40,492 nt of DNA from Isotricha intestinalis (GCA_023807065.1 JAJJLU010000463.1:1-40492); one strand, 5' to 3'; shown: positions 20,403 to 30,738, counted from the first letter of the stretch. Program-made: numbers and translations. The notes: generated from the sequence alone by a model not told the origin.

Positions 20403-20970
20403 TTAATATTTTTTTCCTTTTCCTTTTTTACAATTGTAAAACCATCATCATCACCATCATCAGTATCCATTTTATTATTATCATTATTATTTTCTTCTTC
20501 TTCTTCATCACTTTCTTCAATATTTTCTTTTTGGAAAATAACATTTGATTTCCTAAAATAGGAAAATCAATACTATGTTTCATAGAAGTTTTATTTTCAT
20601 CTCTTTTTAATTTATTTAATAAATTATCTTTTTCTTCTTTTATTTCATTATATAAATTTATAAGAATTTTTGCAATTTCTATATCACTTTCATCTTCTAA
20701 TTCAACTTGAACATAAAAGTAAATAAACAATCTGAAATTTCATCAATTAATTTTGAAGAAGCTTTATTTTTAATAATTATAGTTAAAATATCATCATATA
20801 ACATTTCTAAATATTCATTGATTTCTAAAAGAGTTTTATCTTCATTATAATATCTTAATATTGGGATTATTATCCAAAGCTAACTTAAAAGCAGTCCATC
20901 TTTCAAATATTGAAATACCTCCTTGTTTAAATTTGTCTCTATTTATTAGATATTTTATATTTTCTTCCAT
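20403..20970 (-). pseudogene. TSR2: TSR2-like pre-rRNA processing gene, frame-broken
   Basis: Pieces of a TSR2-like protein lie in order on the minus strand but in different frames. From ATG at 20970, frame 1 reads GISIFERWTAFKLALDNN, the family's N-terminal W.AL..AVEN block, and stops near 20845. A second frame continues with EINEYLEMLYDDI and LIDEISDCLF, a third gives VQVELEDESDIEIAKILI (compare the family's VEDdS...A motif), and a fourth holds the acidic tail and DGDDDGFTIVKK, the classic TSR2 C-terminal DGF/W.(V) signature. TSR2 escorts ribosomal protein eS26 during 40S assembly. Three frame changes (perhaps a fourth near the end) break it. Either this is a decayed gene, or bases are missing in the sequence, or it has tiny introns: GT-AG introns at 20884-20854, 20728-20706 and 20573-20527 (31, 23, 47 nt) would restore one frame ending at 20366. 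The first would delete conserved residues, which argues against it. Confidence 0.6.
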
Positions 20971-20974
20971 ATTT

Positions 20975-21024
20975 AAAAATTTGAATTTTTATATAATAAA
21001 AAATTTGAATTTTTATACAATAAA
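20975..21024. repeat. 24-bp tandem duplication
   Basis: Two adjacent near-identical copies of an AT-rich unit containing TTTGAATTTTTATA, offset by 24 bp, lie directly upstream of the TSR2-like start codon. They differ by one T/C change. It may be a local slippage product within the promoter. Confidence 0.6.
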
Positions 21025-21184
21025 AATTATTTTTTACTTTTTATGATACATTTTGATTTTAAAATCAAATTAACTTTATATGAATATAAATAATTTATCT
21101 ATATATTAATATCATTTATTCTAAGATTAATATAAAATAATTATTGTAAAAGGAGTCTTCAATAATCATTAAATTATTTAAAGT

Positions 21185-21997
21185 ATGTCATTTTATCATA
21201 TTCAACTTAAAAGACAAGATTCAGCTCAAGATTTATGTTTATCTAAATTAAGTAAAATAAATTCAAGAAAATTATCTGTTTTCCCTAGACAAAAAAGTTG
21301 TTTTGATAATAAAAAACTTTTTAAAAAGAATATATTACCCAATATTTATACCTTAGGAAAAAATGAATTAAAATCAAATATAATTGTTGATGAATCTAGT
21401 AATGAAAATTTAATTATTTCTGATTTGCATAAAAAAAATGAGATGACAAAAATATTATCGTTTAAAAAAATTATGGGTAAACCAATAAATTGTAATATAA
21501 AGAAATATTTATCAAAAATAAATGATAATAATAATAATGAAAAAAAAGACAATAATAATATTTGTGATAATACTTTAGAAAATGTTGATATTAATTTAAA
21601 AAAAATAACCAATTATAATAGTTTTTCACCAAAAAATTATTCTCTTTTAAATAGATTTTCAAAGAAATATGCAAATAATAATAAAGTAAAGTTATTATTT
21701 AAGCATTCAAGTTTATCACCCTCAATAAAGAATAATAAAAATTATATCAGTATTAAAAACCTTAATTTTTTTAATAAAATAGAAATACCAAAAATTCCTT
21801 CCTATGTTAATAAAAAGACAATGAGTAAAAATGAAATAAAAGAAGATAAAAAAGAAAAAGAAATAAAAAAAATGGAAATTCAAACTAAAGATTTTGATGA
21901 AAGTAATAGTTTTCTAAATGAAATTAAAGATATAATTAGTGTATGTATTACACCTACAAAAAATGAAGGTGAAACTTCAAAAGATAATGATAATTAA
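21185..21997 (+). CDS. orphan basic, Asn/Lys-rich protein
   Basis: A 270-aa open frame with no recognisable domain. It is basic, rich in Asn, Lys and Ser, and has scattered SP/TP and RKLS-like sites (NSRKLSVFPRQKS, SFSPKNYS, SLSPSIKN) that could be kinase targets. There are no membrane segments. Amino-acid use resembles the disordered parts of neighbouring genes, and the frame is free of stops over 813 bp, so it is likely coding. The flanking DNA on both sides contains frame-broken coding traces, so this could be the intact front part of a longer gene that continues, shifted, into 22.2-22.8 kb. Function unknown. Confidence 0.6.
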   Translation: MSFYHIQLKRQDSAQDLCLSKLSKINSRKLSVFPRQKSCFDNKKLFKKNILPNIYTLGKNELKSNIIVDESSNENLIISDLHKKNEMTKILSFKKIMGKPINCNIKKYLSKINDNNNNEKKDNNNICDNTLENVDINLKKITNYNSFSPKNYSLLNRFSKKYANNNKVKLLFKHSSLSPSIKNNKNYISIKNLNFFNKIEIPKIPSYVNKKTMSKNEIKEDKKEKEIKKMEIQTKDFDESNSFLNEIKDIISVCITPTKNEGETSKDNDN

Positions 21998-22214
21998 TTA
22001 TTAATTAACTAAAGAACAAAATTTAATAGATTATCAATTATATTTTCAAATATTAATTAATTAATCAAAATTGAATTTAAAAGGAAAAGAGAAAAGAATA
22101 TAAATATAAAACTAAAAATTTTGATATTAGAAGCATTTAATATTTTTTAAAAATACAAGGATTTGTAAAATAATATTTTAAAACTATAAGATAAAATCAC
22201 ATATAATATTTAAT

Positions 22215-22730
22215 TTTTAGTAGAAATTAATGTATATAATATAAATAAAGAAGAAAAATATGAAGAGATGAAAGACACAAATTTAACTTTTAATAAAGAT
22301 TTAGAAGTAAATGAAGAAATTTAAACATTGGAAATAACGAAAAATGTATTATAATAAAAAAAACAAGAAATATCTATTAGATAAATAAAAGCTTATTTTA
22401 ATAATTATATTTCTTTATTATTAAAGGAACTTTAATTTCAAATATTATTCCTTTTATTGATTTCATCGAATTAAATTTATTAAAATAAATATATATTTAA
22501 AATTATTTGTTTTTGAAGAATCAAGAAAAAAAAAAGTTATATATTTTACTTGTTTTGATGATAATTTTTTTTATTTTCTTAAAGATAAAAAATTAATCTA
22601 TCTGAATCTATAATAAGTAAGATAGGAAAAAAATATATTATTAGTAAATTAATTGGTAAAAATGTTGAAAAAATAGTTAATATAAAAATTACTTTAGTAT
22701 TTTTAATTTTAAAATAAAAGTTACTAAGAA
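22215..22730 (+). pseudogene. frame-shifted coding remnant
   Basis: Successive protein-like segments appear in changing plus-strand frames: EINVYNINKEEKYEEMKD and NKDLEVNEEI near 22225-22324, GTLISNIIPFIDFIELNLLK near 22425-22485, FVFEESRKKKVIYFTCFDDN with FFYFLKDKKLIYLNL near 22508-22612, and SKIGKKYIISKLIGKNVEKI near 22615-22680. Each ends in a stop or frame slip. I do not recognise the family. It may be a decayed gene, the rear half of the 270-aa ORF upstream, or a gene damaged by sequence errors. In such AT-rich DNA some of this could be chance, so confidence is low. Confidence 0.35.
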
Positions 22731-22839
22731 AAGCAAAATATATGAATATTATATATATTTAACCAAAAGTAACTAATTACCCAACATTTATACAATTATA
22801 AATTAAAAATTTAATAATTTAAAACAAAAATGTTTTAAT

Positions 22840-25800
22840 TTAATTAGATTGTTTCGACTTTTCTTCATCTAAGAAAAATTTATTCATTATTTCAAAATTT
22901 TTAACTGATGAAGTCAATTTTCCTAAAATAAATATTGCACTTAAAATATAATTTAAAATTTCTGTAGCAACCATAATAATAAACATAATAATTAAAAAAT
23001 CAGATAATTTTAAAATATATTTTTCAAAACTAGGAAAAGTATAATTATATTGGATTTTATTTAAATAATTTTTAAAATAAACCAAAATAACAATATTATA
23101 AAATTGAAAAATTCGATTATGGAAAATTCTTTCAATATTCTCATAATTTTTGTCAACAGAAAAAAAAGAATTTAATGAAGATCTTAATTCATTAATATAA
23201 CCAGCAAGTAAATTACCAAATTGATTAATTAAAATAGGTTCATAATAACAAATTTTTTTTAAATAATATGAATAATTTTCTTCTTGTACTAATATCTCAC
23301 ATCCTTGATTAGAATTTATTAATTTAGAAAATTCATAAATACTAGTATTTGAATCTTTATAAATAAAATTTCTTAAATTTGAATAATTACCATAAATTTC
23401 ATTACTTAAATCCAAAAGTGAATTATACAGTTGTTGATGAAATGAAATATTCATTATAATTGTACTTCTTATTGTTAGATAATATTTAAAAATATTATCT
23501 TGTAAATCATCTAAACTTTCTGAAGTTTGTCTTTTAATATTTATTTTACTTAAATAATCATTTATTATTGGAAATGATAAAACTATAAAAATTCCAAATA
23601 TCATTGCTAATCCAATTAATATTTTTATTACTTTTTTTTCTACTCTGAAACTATAATTCATTTTTTGCTTTGATTGATTTGGAGTTAATAAATATGTATC
23701 TTCTGTATCTATTATAAATTCTTCATTTGATTTATTAGAATTATTCTTTTCTATTGTTTTTTTTAACATTTTTAAAACATTTGAAGCTTTCATTTGATTA
23801 TGGATTAATTTTTTGGTTAAGAATATTTTATTTTCTAAATGCTTTTTTTCTTTTATTGTTATTTTCATTATTTGATTTACTAATTTCCATATTTCCTTTA
23901 TAGATATTTTAATTGATATAAAAAGAAATACTATCGATAGTAAATTACAAAAAAAGAAAATAATAAAACTAACAAATATAAATGATTTAAAATTAGAAAA
24001 ATACTTTGAAAAATTTTTTTTATCATAATAATTTACTTCATTAAATATTTGCATATAAGGATAAGCGTTTCTAATCATAGTTTTTAATAAAATTTCATTT
24101 TCAGAAAAAGAATTGTTAGTAGGATCAATATTTTCAATACTAAACAAATTATAATCTACATAAAATCCATCAATTTTACTTATAATATAATAATTATTTA
24201 ATTGAGTATCAAATGAATTTATATAAGAATAATATTCAATATTATTTGTTACAGTATAAAAAGGATAAACTTTCTGGTCAATATTTTTAAAAAAATAATT
24301 ACTCTTTTTCATATTTGAATATATATTTTTCAATTTTCTAAAAAGAGAAAAAGCATTATTTGAACAATATCTAAATAATTCATCTAAATAATTTAAAACA
24401 GTAAAATTTCCTATTCCTTCAATATTTTTTTGATATTCTAAATCTAAAATATTGTAATTTTTACTTCCATTAATTCTTACTACATTTAAAATAAAAAAAG
24501 CTTGAGTTATAATTTGAGTATTGAATTCTCTTATCGCTTCATATTTTAATCTTTCTTGATAAAAATTATTAGAACGTATTTTTACATATATACATATAAA
24601 AATAGCAACAAAAACAAGAATTAAATTATATAAAAAACTTAATTTTTGAAAAACATCAACTTTATTATTAATATTTTTTTCCTTCCTATTAGCAATATTC
24701 CACTTATCACTATTGTCTTTTATTTCTTTAAAACTAATAACACTTGAAGCTGAATTTGAAAAAGAAATAGGAGCTTGAAATGTTAAAGCTTGTTCAGAGT
24801 CTACTATTTTATTTTTATCATTAATACCTTCTTTAAATATTGGAAAAACAATTTGAACAATAAATAATTCTATTTTATTTGCCATATATGAATTTTCTAT
24901 TTTCACAACAACATCTGTAAAAGGTAAATTACTGAAAATACCTTTTAATTTTTTTAAAATTGCAATTTTTTCTTCGTGTTTTAAAGTTTCAATATATCTT
25001 CCTATATATTGTTTTACATTTGATAATAAAGTCATTACACTTATTTGAAAAGATTCAGTTTTTCCTTTTTCAATTTCAAAAGGTTCTATACCTAATAATT
25101 TAAATAAATTAGGTTTTTTACTTAATCCTGAAAAACCAAAATATTCTTTAAAAAATAAACCAAATTTATATATATAACCATTTATATCTATTAATATATA
25201 ATTATTTTCTTCTAAAGAATCTTTTTCTTCTAATTTACAAGATATATATAAATTTCCATTAAATGTTGGTAATCTTGCAAAATGTAATTTTATTCCTAAT
25301 ATTAAATTTTCTGATGTTTCTATTATTGAATCTAATTTAAATGATTGTGATAATAATATATTTTTTTTTATTATTTTAAATAAATTTTTAGATATTATTT
25401 TTGGAAATAGTTTGTTAAAATTTTGATTATGAAATTTTTTCCCTTCATTATTTGTTTTTATTTCATATAAAAATGGAACTTTTTTTATTATTAAATCTTG
25501 GTTTTGTATTATTAATAAAAAAAAATTATTTTTTTCAACTAAAGAATCTAAGAAATTAAAATCATAATAATCTAAATTTTTTTCATTTGAATTAAAAATT
25601 AGATCTTCAATTAAAGAATATCTTTCTTTTTCAGGTTGAAAATTTTTTAAAATATCATTAAATTTAAAAGCAAATTCACTTATTTTTTTTATTATTTTTC
25701 CAATAATATCGCTTTGCTTATCTAAATTATAAATAATTTCTGTCTTTGAAGTATTATTAAATCCTTTTAATATTTCATTAAAAGATTCTAAAATTAGAGA

Positions 25801-27534
25801 ATAACACAAATTAATTTTTTGAAAGATTATAATATACAATAAAGAAGTTTCATCAGTTCTTTTTTCAAAATTTTTAAAATAACATTGTAAAAAAAAAATA
25901 ATTGAACGTAATTTAAGAGAAATAAATTTTTTTTCATTATATAGAAATTTAGAAATAATAAATCTTGATCTAAAAGTTTTTCCATCTTTAATAAAATGAA
26001 GTAAAGATTTGTAATAAAGAATATTTTCTCTATTATAAATTGAAAAATCATCATTTAAGCTTTTTGATCTTTTTTTAATTTCTTTTAAAATATTATATAA
26101 AAGACTAAAAATATAAGTAAAATCATTAAAATCATTTGAAGAAGTATTAATAGAAAAGGTAGTACCTCCTTTTTTTTTTGAATTAATTTTAAAATTTAAT
26201 GCATTTTTTAATGCTTCATTTCCTTCACATATTATATTATAATCTTCTTCGTTTATACAAAAGTAATTTTTAATTTCATATTCATAATCTTTTAATAAAT
26301 TTTCTTTTGCTTTTTCTGTTATTTTCATATTTATTGGTTGTTCAAAAAAAAATTGATTAATTACACTAAAATATTGTTTTATTTGCAAATAACATAATGA
26401 ATTTTGTTTATCAAGAGTTTTTATAAATTGTGATATAGAAGTAATTTTTGTTTTATTAAAAAAATAAAACAAACAAAAAGTCAAAAAAAAAATTTCGAAT
26501 AATTCAAAAATTTTAAATATCTTTAATTCCCTTAATTTATTTATTAAAAACAAAGAAATAAATCTTATAATAAAAAAGGAAATAGCTAATAAATCAAGAA
26601 AAAATAAAAATTTAGTTCCATAACTTTTTTTATTATCATAAATATAAAATTGAGATCTTATATAAAGTATATTACCAAAACAGCAAAACCAAATTAATTG
26701 AAGAAATATTGAAAATCTAATATTATATCTAATAATCATAAGAATAGAATTAATTTCCATTAACAACCATTCAAGAATATAATAATATTTATGAACAAAA
26801 TAATTAAGATGATTTGAACCAAAAGAAAAAATAAAAAATTCATAATAAATAAAACTTAAGGTATTGAAAATAATAAGAATAATAAAATCAATAATATTTT
26901 TTAATTCTAATTGTTTTCTTATATCATTTAACTGTATAATAATAGGTTTATTATAAATTATAAAAAGAATTTGGATAAAAGGTTGAAAAAATAGAAAAAT
27001 AAAAAAACTTGTTATCGTTCTTAATATATTCATAATTGATTTTTTATATTTAATCATATTTATAAAAAAACAAAAAAAAATAAAAACAAGGAAAAAAATT
27101 CTAAAAAGAAAATAGTCATCAAAAAATCCTGGTTCATGAACTTTTACTTTAAAATATTTAAGAAATAATAAAGAAATTTGATCTTTTTCATATTTTGAAT
27201 GTTCCATTAAATTAGTGTTTATTTGAGTATTGAAATGAGAAGAAGAAGAAGAATAATTCGGAGTAATTACATTATTAAAAACTTCAAAATAAAATAAAGG
27301 ATTTAAAAAATAAATTATACTATGTAGTTCTATAAAATTTCTTTTATATTGAAAAATAATATCTATAGTCATTATATAATTGATAAACATTATAAATCTT
27401 GTTATATATCTTAAAAAATTTAATTTTAAAGATTTCATTTTTAACCTATTAAAACATTCAAATAATTTTTGTGTCCAATAATTACCTTTGCTAAATTTAT
27501 TTTTTGCCATAATTAATTTAAAATTTATATTCAA
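22840..27534 (-). CDS. giant multipass membrane protein, tiny-macrocysts-like
   Basis: A 1564-aa integral membrane protein. The first about 360 residues contain roughly eight hydrophobic segments (for example 41-62, 142-160, 172-195, 214-237, 274-290, 309-330, 343-360). A cytosolic region follows, helical at about 370-700, then a PAS-like stretch around 730-850 (YISCKLEEKDSL, YILIDINGYIYKFGLFFKEYFGFS). Two more membrane-spanning pairs bracket extracytoplasmic domains: one starts at LILVFVAIFICIYVKI and ends at FIFVSFIIFFFCNLLSIVFLFISI, the next at KILIGLAMIFGIFIVLSF and ends at FLIIMFIIMVATEILNYILSAIFIL. This architecture is like the large ciliate proteins usually labelled tiny macrocysts B-like, some with PAS domains. 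It suggests a membrane sensor, but the family call is from architecture only. An alternative start at Met9 (MAKNKFSKGNYW) is plausible. Divergent from the PKG-like kinase, with 63 bp between starts. Confidence 0.7.
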   Translation of the reverse strand: MNINFKLIMAKNKFSKGNYWTQKLFECFNRLKMKSLKLNFLRYITRFIMFINYIMTIDIIFQYKRNFIELHSIIYFLNPLFYFEVFNNVITPNYSSSSSHFNTQINTNLMEHSKYEKDQISLLFLKYFKVKVHEPGFFDDYFLFRIFFLVFIFFCFFINMIKYKKSIMNILRTITSFFIFLFFQPFIQILFIIYNKPIIIQLNDIRKQLELKNIIDFIILIIFNTLSFIYYEFFIFSFGSNHLNYFVHKYYYILEWLLMEINSILMIIRYNIRFSIFLQLIWFCCFGNILYIRSQFYIYDNKKSYGTKFLFFLDLLAISFFIIRFISLFLINKLRELKIFKIFELFEIFFLTFCLFYFFNKTKITSISQFIKTLDKQNSLCYLQIKQYFSVINQFFFEQPINMKITEKAKENLLKDYEYEIKNYFCINEEDYNIICEGNEALKNALNFKINSKKKGGTTFSINTSSNDFNDFTYIFSLLYNILKEIKKRSKSLNDDFSIYNRENILYYKSLLHFIKDGKTFRSRFIISKFLYNEKKFISLKLRSIIFFLQCYFKNFEKRTDETSLLYIIIFQKINLCYSLILESFNEILKGFNNTSKTEIIYNLDKQSDIIGKIIKKISEFAFKFNDILKNFQPEKERYSLIEDLIFNSNEKNLDYYDFNFLDSLVEKNNFFLLIIQNQDLIIKKVPFLYEIKTNNEGKKFHNQNFNKLFPKIISKNLFKIIKKNILLSQSFKLDSIIETSENLILGIKLHFARLPTFNGNLYISCKLEEKDSLEENNYILIDINGYIYKFGLFFKEYFGFSGLSKKPNLFKLLGIEPFEIEKGKTESFQISVMTLLSNVKQYIGRYIETLKHEEKIAILKKLKGIFSNLPFTDVVVKIENSYMANKIELFIVQIVFPIFKEGINDKNKIVDSEQALTFQAPISFSNSASSVISFKEIKDNSDKWNIANRKEKNINNKVDVFQKLSFLYNLILVFVAIFICIYVKIRSNNFYQERLKYEAIREFNTQIITQAFFILNVVRINGSKNYNILDLEYQKNIEGIGNFTVLNYLDELFRYCSNNAFSLFRKLKNIYSNMKKSNYFFKNIDQKVYPFYTVTNNIEYYSYINSFDTQLNNYYIISKIDGFYVDYNLFSIENIDPTNNSFSENEILLKTMIRNAYPYMQIFNEVNYYDKKNFSKYFSNFKSFIFVSFIIFFFCNLLSIVFLFISIKISIKEIWKLVNQIMKITIKEKKHLENKIFLTKKLIHNQMKASNVLKMLKKTIEKNNSNKSNEEFIIDTEDTYLLTPNQSKQKMNYSFRVEKKVIKILIGLAMIFGIFIVLSFPIINDYLSKINIKRQTSESLDDLQDNIFKYYLTIRSTIIMNISFHQQLYNSLLDLSNEIYGNYSNLRNFIYKDSNTSIYEFSKLINSNQGCEILVQEENYSYYLKKICYYEPILINQFGNLLAGYINELRSSLNSFFSVDKNYENIERIFHNRIFQFYNIVILVYFKNYLNKIQYNYTFPSFEKYILKLSDFLIIMFIIMVATEILNYILSAIFILGKLTSSVKNFEIMNKFFLDEEKSKQSN

Positions 27535-27597
27535 TTATTTTTGAATTATCATTTTCAATAAAAAATAAACTAAAAGCAAATACAATAAAACTTAAAA
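27535..27597. promoter_or_regulatory. 63-bp divergent promoter
   Basis: Only 63 bp separate the start codons of the giant membrane protein (minus) and the PKG-like kinase (plus), or about 87 bp if the membrane protein starts at its ninth codon. Both 5' untranslated regions and core promoters must fit here, suggesting a bidirectional promoter. Sequence is AT-rich with no distinct motif. Confidence 0.5.
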
Positions 27598-30500
27598 ATG
27601 GGAGCATGTATAATACCAAAAGTATGTTGTTTAAAAGGAAAAAAAGATGAAAATAACATACATTCAATAAGAGTAGGAAAAGAAAGTTATGTTATTGATA
27701 AATATAAAATAAGTAATAATTCAACAGCTCAAAATTCATTAATAAAAAGAAGAGATAAAAAAATATGTGAACATTCACTTAAACAAAAAAATGTTTTATT
27801 TTTAGAAACTGAAAATTATTCAATAAGAAATAAAGAAACAAAACAAAATTCTTCACTAAATAATTCTCCAACAAGAAAAAAGCATAAAAAATTAACTTTC
27901 GCCCCTAAAATAATATCAATGGAAAGGTATTATGCAAAAAAAAAATTAATGGCTAAAAACTTTTTATTTAATGAAGCAATGGGAAATATTCAAAATATTC
28001 AAAGTTCAAGATTATTAAATAATAAAAATACAAGAATAAATGAAAGTTTCATTGAAAGTTTTTCACCATCAAAAAAGGCAAAATCATCTAAAAAAGTTAT
28101 ATTTCTTAAAACAGATACTTTAAGAAATTCAAATAATCAAGAATATCAAAGAAGAAAAACTAAACCAGAAAAAGAAAAAAAAGTTCAAATAACAACAAGT
28201 GTTGTTACTGAAAAAAGTTATGTTGTTAATGAAACTTTAACTCAAAAACAAGAAGAATTTATTAGAGAAGTATTAGTTGATAATAATATTGTTAATGATT
28301 TTGATGAAGATACAATTAATGAATTTATTATTGGTTTTTTCTCTTTTGAAGTTGTTTCAAATTATACTTTATTTGAAGAAAATGATGAATCAAGAGTTTT
28401 TTATATTATTGAAGAAGGGGAAATTAAATTAATAGGGAAAAATTTAGAAGGAATTGAAGAAGAAATTATTTTAAAAAAAGGAGATTATTTCGGTTTAGAT
28501 AGTTTTGAAGAAGGACTTAAAAGAAAAGAAAAAGCAATTTCAAATATACCTTCTAAATTATTAGGAGTTTCTGGAGAGTTTTATCGAAGTGCTGTTATAT
28601 ATATGGATTTAAAAATCACAAATGAAAGAGTTGAAGTTTTAAAAAAAATTTTATTATTTAAATATTTAGAAAATAGTAAATTAGTTGATTTAAGTAAAAA
28701 TATGCTTTTAGTTGAATATAAACCTAATTCTATTATTATTAATGAAAATGAATTTTGTGATAAAATATATATTATTGCTAATGGTACTGTAAGAAAAACA
28801 AGGAAATTTAAAAAGAAAGATGTTTTAAATAATGGAAATTTATTTTGTCATGTTAATTTATTTCTTAACCAACCTTCTCCTTCATATTATACTTATTCAG
28901 TTGATCATAATCCTTTAACTGTTTATGAATTACCATTTGAATCTATATATCAAGTTTTAGGAAATAATGGTTTAAAAGAAATAGTATATAATGTATTTAT
29001 TCAAATTATTAAAACTTCAAATTTAAGTGAAATAATGATAACAGCACAAAATGAATTATTTGAAATTTTCCAAGTTAAATATTATGAAGAAGGAGATATC
29101 ATTTTTAATAAAGATTGTACTAAAAATAAAAAATATTGTATTATTGTAGAAGGAAAACTAATGAATTGTAAATCTAAAGAAATATTAGCTGAAACAGGAT
29201 CAATATATGGTGAAACTATAATTGATTCTAATAAAGATTTAACTGATGAAATTATATCTTATGATGAATCTTTAATATTAGAAGCTTCATGGGAAGAAAT
29301 TATAAAAGTAAATGAAATAAAATATAATTCAAGTTATAAAATGGATTTAATGGAAACAGTAAATCAATTAAAAAAAGTTCCAATATTTTTAACATTAAAA
29401 GAAACAAAATATTTAGAAATAGCAAAAAATATAACTAAAGAAACTTTTCAAGATAATAATATTATAATGAAAGAAGGTTCAATAGCAGAAAAATTTTATA
29501 TAATAAAAACAGGAAAAGTAAAAATGGAACAAAGAGGAAATTTAATAAGATATTTAGAATCAGGAGGATGTTTTGGTGAAATACCAAATATAACAGGAGA
29601 AATAGATTTATTTACAGTTACTTCAATAGGAACAACAGAATGTTATATTTTAACAAAAGAAGATTTTATTTTTGATTTTCAAATTTCAAAAGAAATTAAA
29701 GATTTGAGTTCATTAAATGATATTAATATTGAATTAAAAGATTTATTTTATGTTAAAACTCTTGGAAATGGAAGATTTGGTAAAGTTCATTTAGTTCATA
29801 ATATGAAACATTTTTATGCAATTAAAAGTACTTCAATTCATACTTTATATTCAAATAAACATTTAGCCAAATATTATTTAAATGAAAAAAATATAATGTT
29901 AAAAATGAATTATCCTTTCATTATTAAATTAGTTAAAACTTTAAAAAACAAAGATAATTTATTTTTTTTAATCGAATATGTTGATGGAATTTCCTTAAAA
30001 TCATATTTAGAAAATAAAAAAAAAAGTGAATTAAAAAATATAAAAGAAACAACATTTTACGGAGGAATATTATTATCAATAATAAACTACCTTCATAACA
30101 AGCGTATATTACACAGAGATATAAAACCAGATAATTGTATGATAAATAAAAATGGATATTTAAAAATAATAGATTTTGGAATATCAAAAGAATTAAAAGA
30201 TAAAGATATAACATATACAATATGTGGAACTCCACATTATTTAGCTCCTGAAATAATTATGGGAAAAGGTTATTCTTATAGTTCAGATTATTGGAGTGTA
30301 GGAATTACTATGTTTGAAATGTTTTATGGTTATGTTCCTTTTGGACAAGGAGCTAATGATGCTATGACTATTTATTTTGAAATTTTAAATAAAAAATTAG
30401 TTTTACCTTATGAACCAAAATTCATTGATATTAATCATTTTTTTAGAATTATACTTAATAAAAATTTAATGCAAAGAGTTTGTAATTTTAAATTATTGAA

Positions 30501-30738
30501 ATCACATGCTTTTTTCCATCAATTTGATTTTGATAGATTAGAATCTTTTACAATGTCTCCTCCTTTTGTTCCTGATTCTTTTCAAAAAATGAATATTAGT
30601 AATTTCACACAAAAATATAATATTCCTATTGAACAATATATTCAAGATAATTCAAGTTATAGGAAAAATGAAAATAATGAATTAGCATATGATGAAAAAA
30701 TTATGATAGATGCTCAAAAATATATTGAGAAATTCTAA
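27598..30738 (+). CDS. PKG-like kinase with four cyclic-nucleotide-binding-fold domains
   Basis: A 1046-aa AGC kinase built like apicomplexan/ciliate cGMP-dependent kinases. The N-terminus MGACIIPKVCC fits N-myristoylation of Gly2 with palmitoylated cysteines, so it is probably membrane-attached. After a basic linker come four cNBD folds at about 250-340, 352-470, 485-575 and 595-690. None has the complete phosphate-cassette Glu plus Arg: domain 1 has FGL with a possible R309, domain 2 has no FGE, domain 3 has YGE but Leu548 where Arg is expected, domain 4 has FGE (659-661) with Asp670. The kinase domain starts near 716: GNGRFGKV (723-730), K743, HRDIKPDN with D841, DFG with D859, and GTPHYLAPE. 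All catalytic residues are present. The tail has a PPFVP motif but no clear hydrophobic motif. It is likely regulated by something other than standard cGMP, or by only some domains. Confidence 0.9.
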   Translation: MGACIIPKVCCLKGKKDENNIHSIRVGKESYVIDKYKISNNSTAQNSLIKRRDKKICEHSLKQKNVLFLETENYSIRNKETKQNSSLNNSPTRKKHKKLTFAPKIISMERYYAKKKLMAKNFLFNEAMGNIQNIQSSRLLNNKNTRINESFIESFSPSKKAKSSKKVIFLKTDTLRNSNNQEYQRRKTKPEKEKKVQITTSVVTEKSYVVNETLTQKQEEFIREVLVDNNIVNDFDEDTINEFIIGFFSFEVVSNYTLFEENDESRVFYIIEEGEIKLIGKNLEGIEEEIILKKGDYFGLDSFEEGLKRKEKAISNIPSKLLGVSGEFYRSAVIYMDLKITNERVEVLKKILLFKYLENSKLVDLSKNMLLVEYKPNSIIINENEFCDKIYIIANGTVRKTRKFKKKDVLNNGNLFCHVNLFLNQPSPSYYTYSVDHNPLTVYELPFESIYQVLGNNGLKEIVYNVFIQIIKTSNLSEIMITAQNELFEIFQVKYYEEGDIIFNKDCTKNKKYCIIVEGKLMNCKSKEILAETGSIYGETIIDSNKDLTDEIISYDESLILEASWEEIIKVNEIKYNSSYKMDLMETVNQLKKVPIFLTLKETKYLEIAKNITKETFQDNNIIMKEGSIAEKFYIIKTGKVKMEQRGNLIRYLESGGCFGEIPNITGEIDLFTVTSIGTTECYILTKEDFIFDFQISKEIKDLSSLNDINIELKDLFYVKTLGNGRFGKVHLVHNMKHFYAIKSTSIHTLYSNKHLAKYYLNEKNIMLKMNYPFIIKLVKTLKNKDNLFFLIEYVDGISLKSYLENKKKSELKNIKETTFYGGILLSIINYLHNKRILHRDIKPDNCMINKNGYLKIIDFGISKELKDKDITYTICGTPHYLAPEIIMGKGYSYSSDYWSVGITMFEMFYGYVPFGQGANDAMTIYFEILNKKLVLPYEPKFIDINHFFRIILNKNLMQRVCNFKLLKSHAFFHQFDFDRLESFTMSPPFVPDSFQKMNISNFTQKYNIPIEQYIQDNSSYRKNENNELAYDEKIMIDAQKYIEKF

